The translations under genes and the position numbers were made by a program. This document shows positions 12,540 through 12,724 of a DNA stretch of 12,724 nt, piece after piece (position 1 is the stretch's first letter; every line of letters starts with the position of its first letter). This DNA comes from CP2-2F sp034436235 (GTDB lineage: Bacteria; Chloroflexota; Anaerolineae; Aggregatilineales; UBA2796). The stretch spans positions 1-12,724 of the forward strand of contig DAOTWB010000310.1 in NCBI GenBank assembly GCA_034436235.1, written 5' to 3'. Below the pieces are notes generated by a model. The model saw only the letters and a program-made list of their open reading frames with translations, was not told the origin of the DNA and did not search any database.

Positions 12540-12724
12540 ATGGTGGCGCTGCGTTCAACATTCGAGCGGCAATTGAAGACGCTCAACAACGATCTGTTGC
12601 GCTTGGCAGAATTGGTGGAGACACAGTTGGTGGAAGCGGTGCGTGCCTTGCAGCAGCGCGATTTTCAGGCGGCGCGGCGCGTTGAGGCATTCGATGCGAC
12701 GATCAACAGCTTGCGCTATGAGAT
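12540..12724 (+). CDS. phoU: PhoU-like phosphate-signalling protein, N-terminal part (cut by window edge)
   Basis: Sixty-one complete codons are visible before the edge. The product is all-helical: MVALRSTFERQLKTLNNDLL, then RLAELVETQLVEAVRAL, and QRDFQAARRVEAFDATINSL. This matches the first helices of PhoU: a helix from the start, the 'MxxLVExxLxxAVxAL' rhythm, then 'RDxxxAxxVxxxDxxIxxL', where later acidic residues (D/E-x-x-x-D) bind metal in known structures. Here V-E-A-F-D places E and D at 49 and 52. PhoU damps the PhoR-PhoB response and the Pst transporter when phosphate is ample. The kinase-regulator pair just upstream lacks a DNA-binding output and is not PhoR-PhoB. The gene has its own promoter and is separate from the gene at 11661. 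The C-terminal repeat and any pst genes would lie to the right. Confidence 0.85.
   Translation, partial: MVALRSTFERQLKTLNNDLLRLAELVETQLVEAVRALQQRDFQAARRVEAFDATINSLRYE

Overview
The window (GC-rich by eye, roughly 58-60%) is a compact stretch of bacterial chromosome with 15 protein-coding genes, two of them cut by the window ends. I see no mobile elements, CRISPR array, tRNA or rRNA. Family resemblances, such as the LysRS wording around motif 2, GlgC, the extracytoplasmic CxxxC family and the small alpha/beta protein, point to Chloroflexota, probably an Anaerolineae-like lineage. That placement is inference, not proof.

Layout: (1) 1-125 (-): start of a secreted protein that runs off the left edge. 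It looks like a paralogue of the protein at 11661. (2) 254-1723 (+): MmsA-type CoA-acylating aldehyde dehydrogenase, ending tail to tail with (3) a minus-strand operon at 1720-3603: folD, a DNA-3-methyladenine glycosylase (4-nt ATGA overlap) and an unrecognised small protein (4-nt gap). (4) 3810-4220 (+): small STAS-like protein of unknown role, separated by a perfect 11-bp hairpin from (5) glgC (-, 4265-5539). (6) 5844-6224 (+): single-domain response regulator behind two promoter candidates and a perfect palindrome. (7) 6264-8532 (-): lysS-plsC operon. (8) 8674-9657 (+): carbamoyltransferase of the knotted type, divergent from lysS with interleaved promoters. (9) 9732-11593 (+): response regulator with a basic disordered tail, plus a soluble PAS histidine kinase (2-nt gap). 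(10) 11661-12341 (+): membrane-anchored CxxxC protein. (11) 12540 to the edge (+): phoU behind a strong promoter and a perfect Shine-Dalgarno.

Most genes are housekeeping or signalling: one-carbon metabolism, alkylation repair, glycogen synthesis, lysyl-tRNA charging, phospholipid acylation, arginine-type carbamoyl transfer, phosphate control and three phosphorelay parts. Promoters are unusually readable. At least four carry TATAATCT, and others use an extended -10 (TGnTATAAn).

What stands out: near-total absence of GGCC with matching codon choice; the two-copy CxxxC family at both ends of the window; a palindrome downstream of a regulator promoter; a carbamoyltransferase mixing OTCase-like and YgeW/AOTCase-like motifs; and a two-component pair with no recognisable output domain. 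I found no convincing new multi-gene system.
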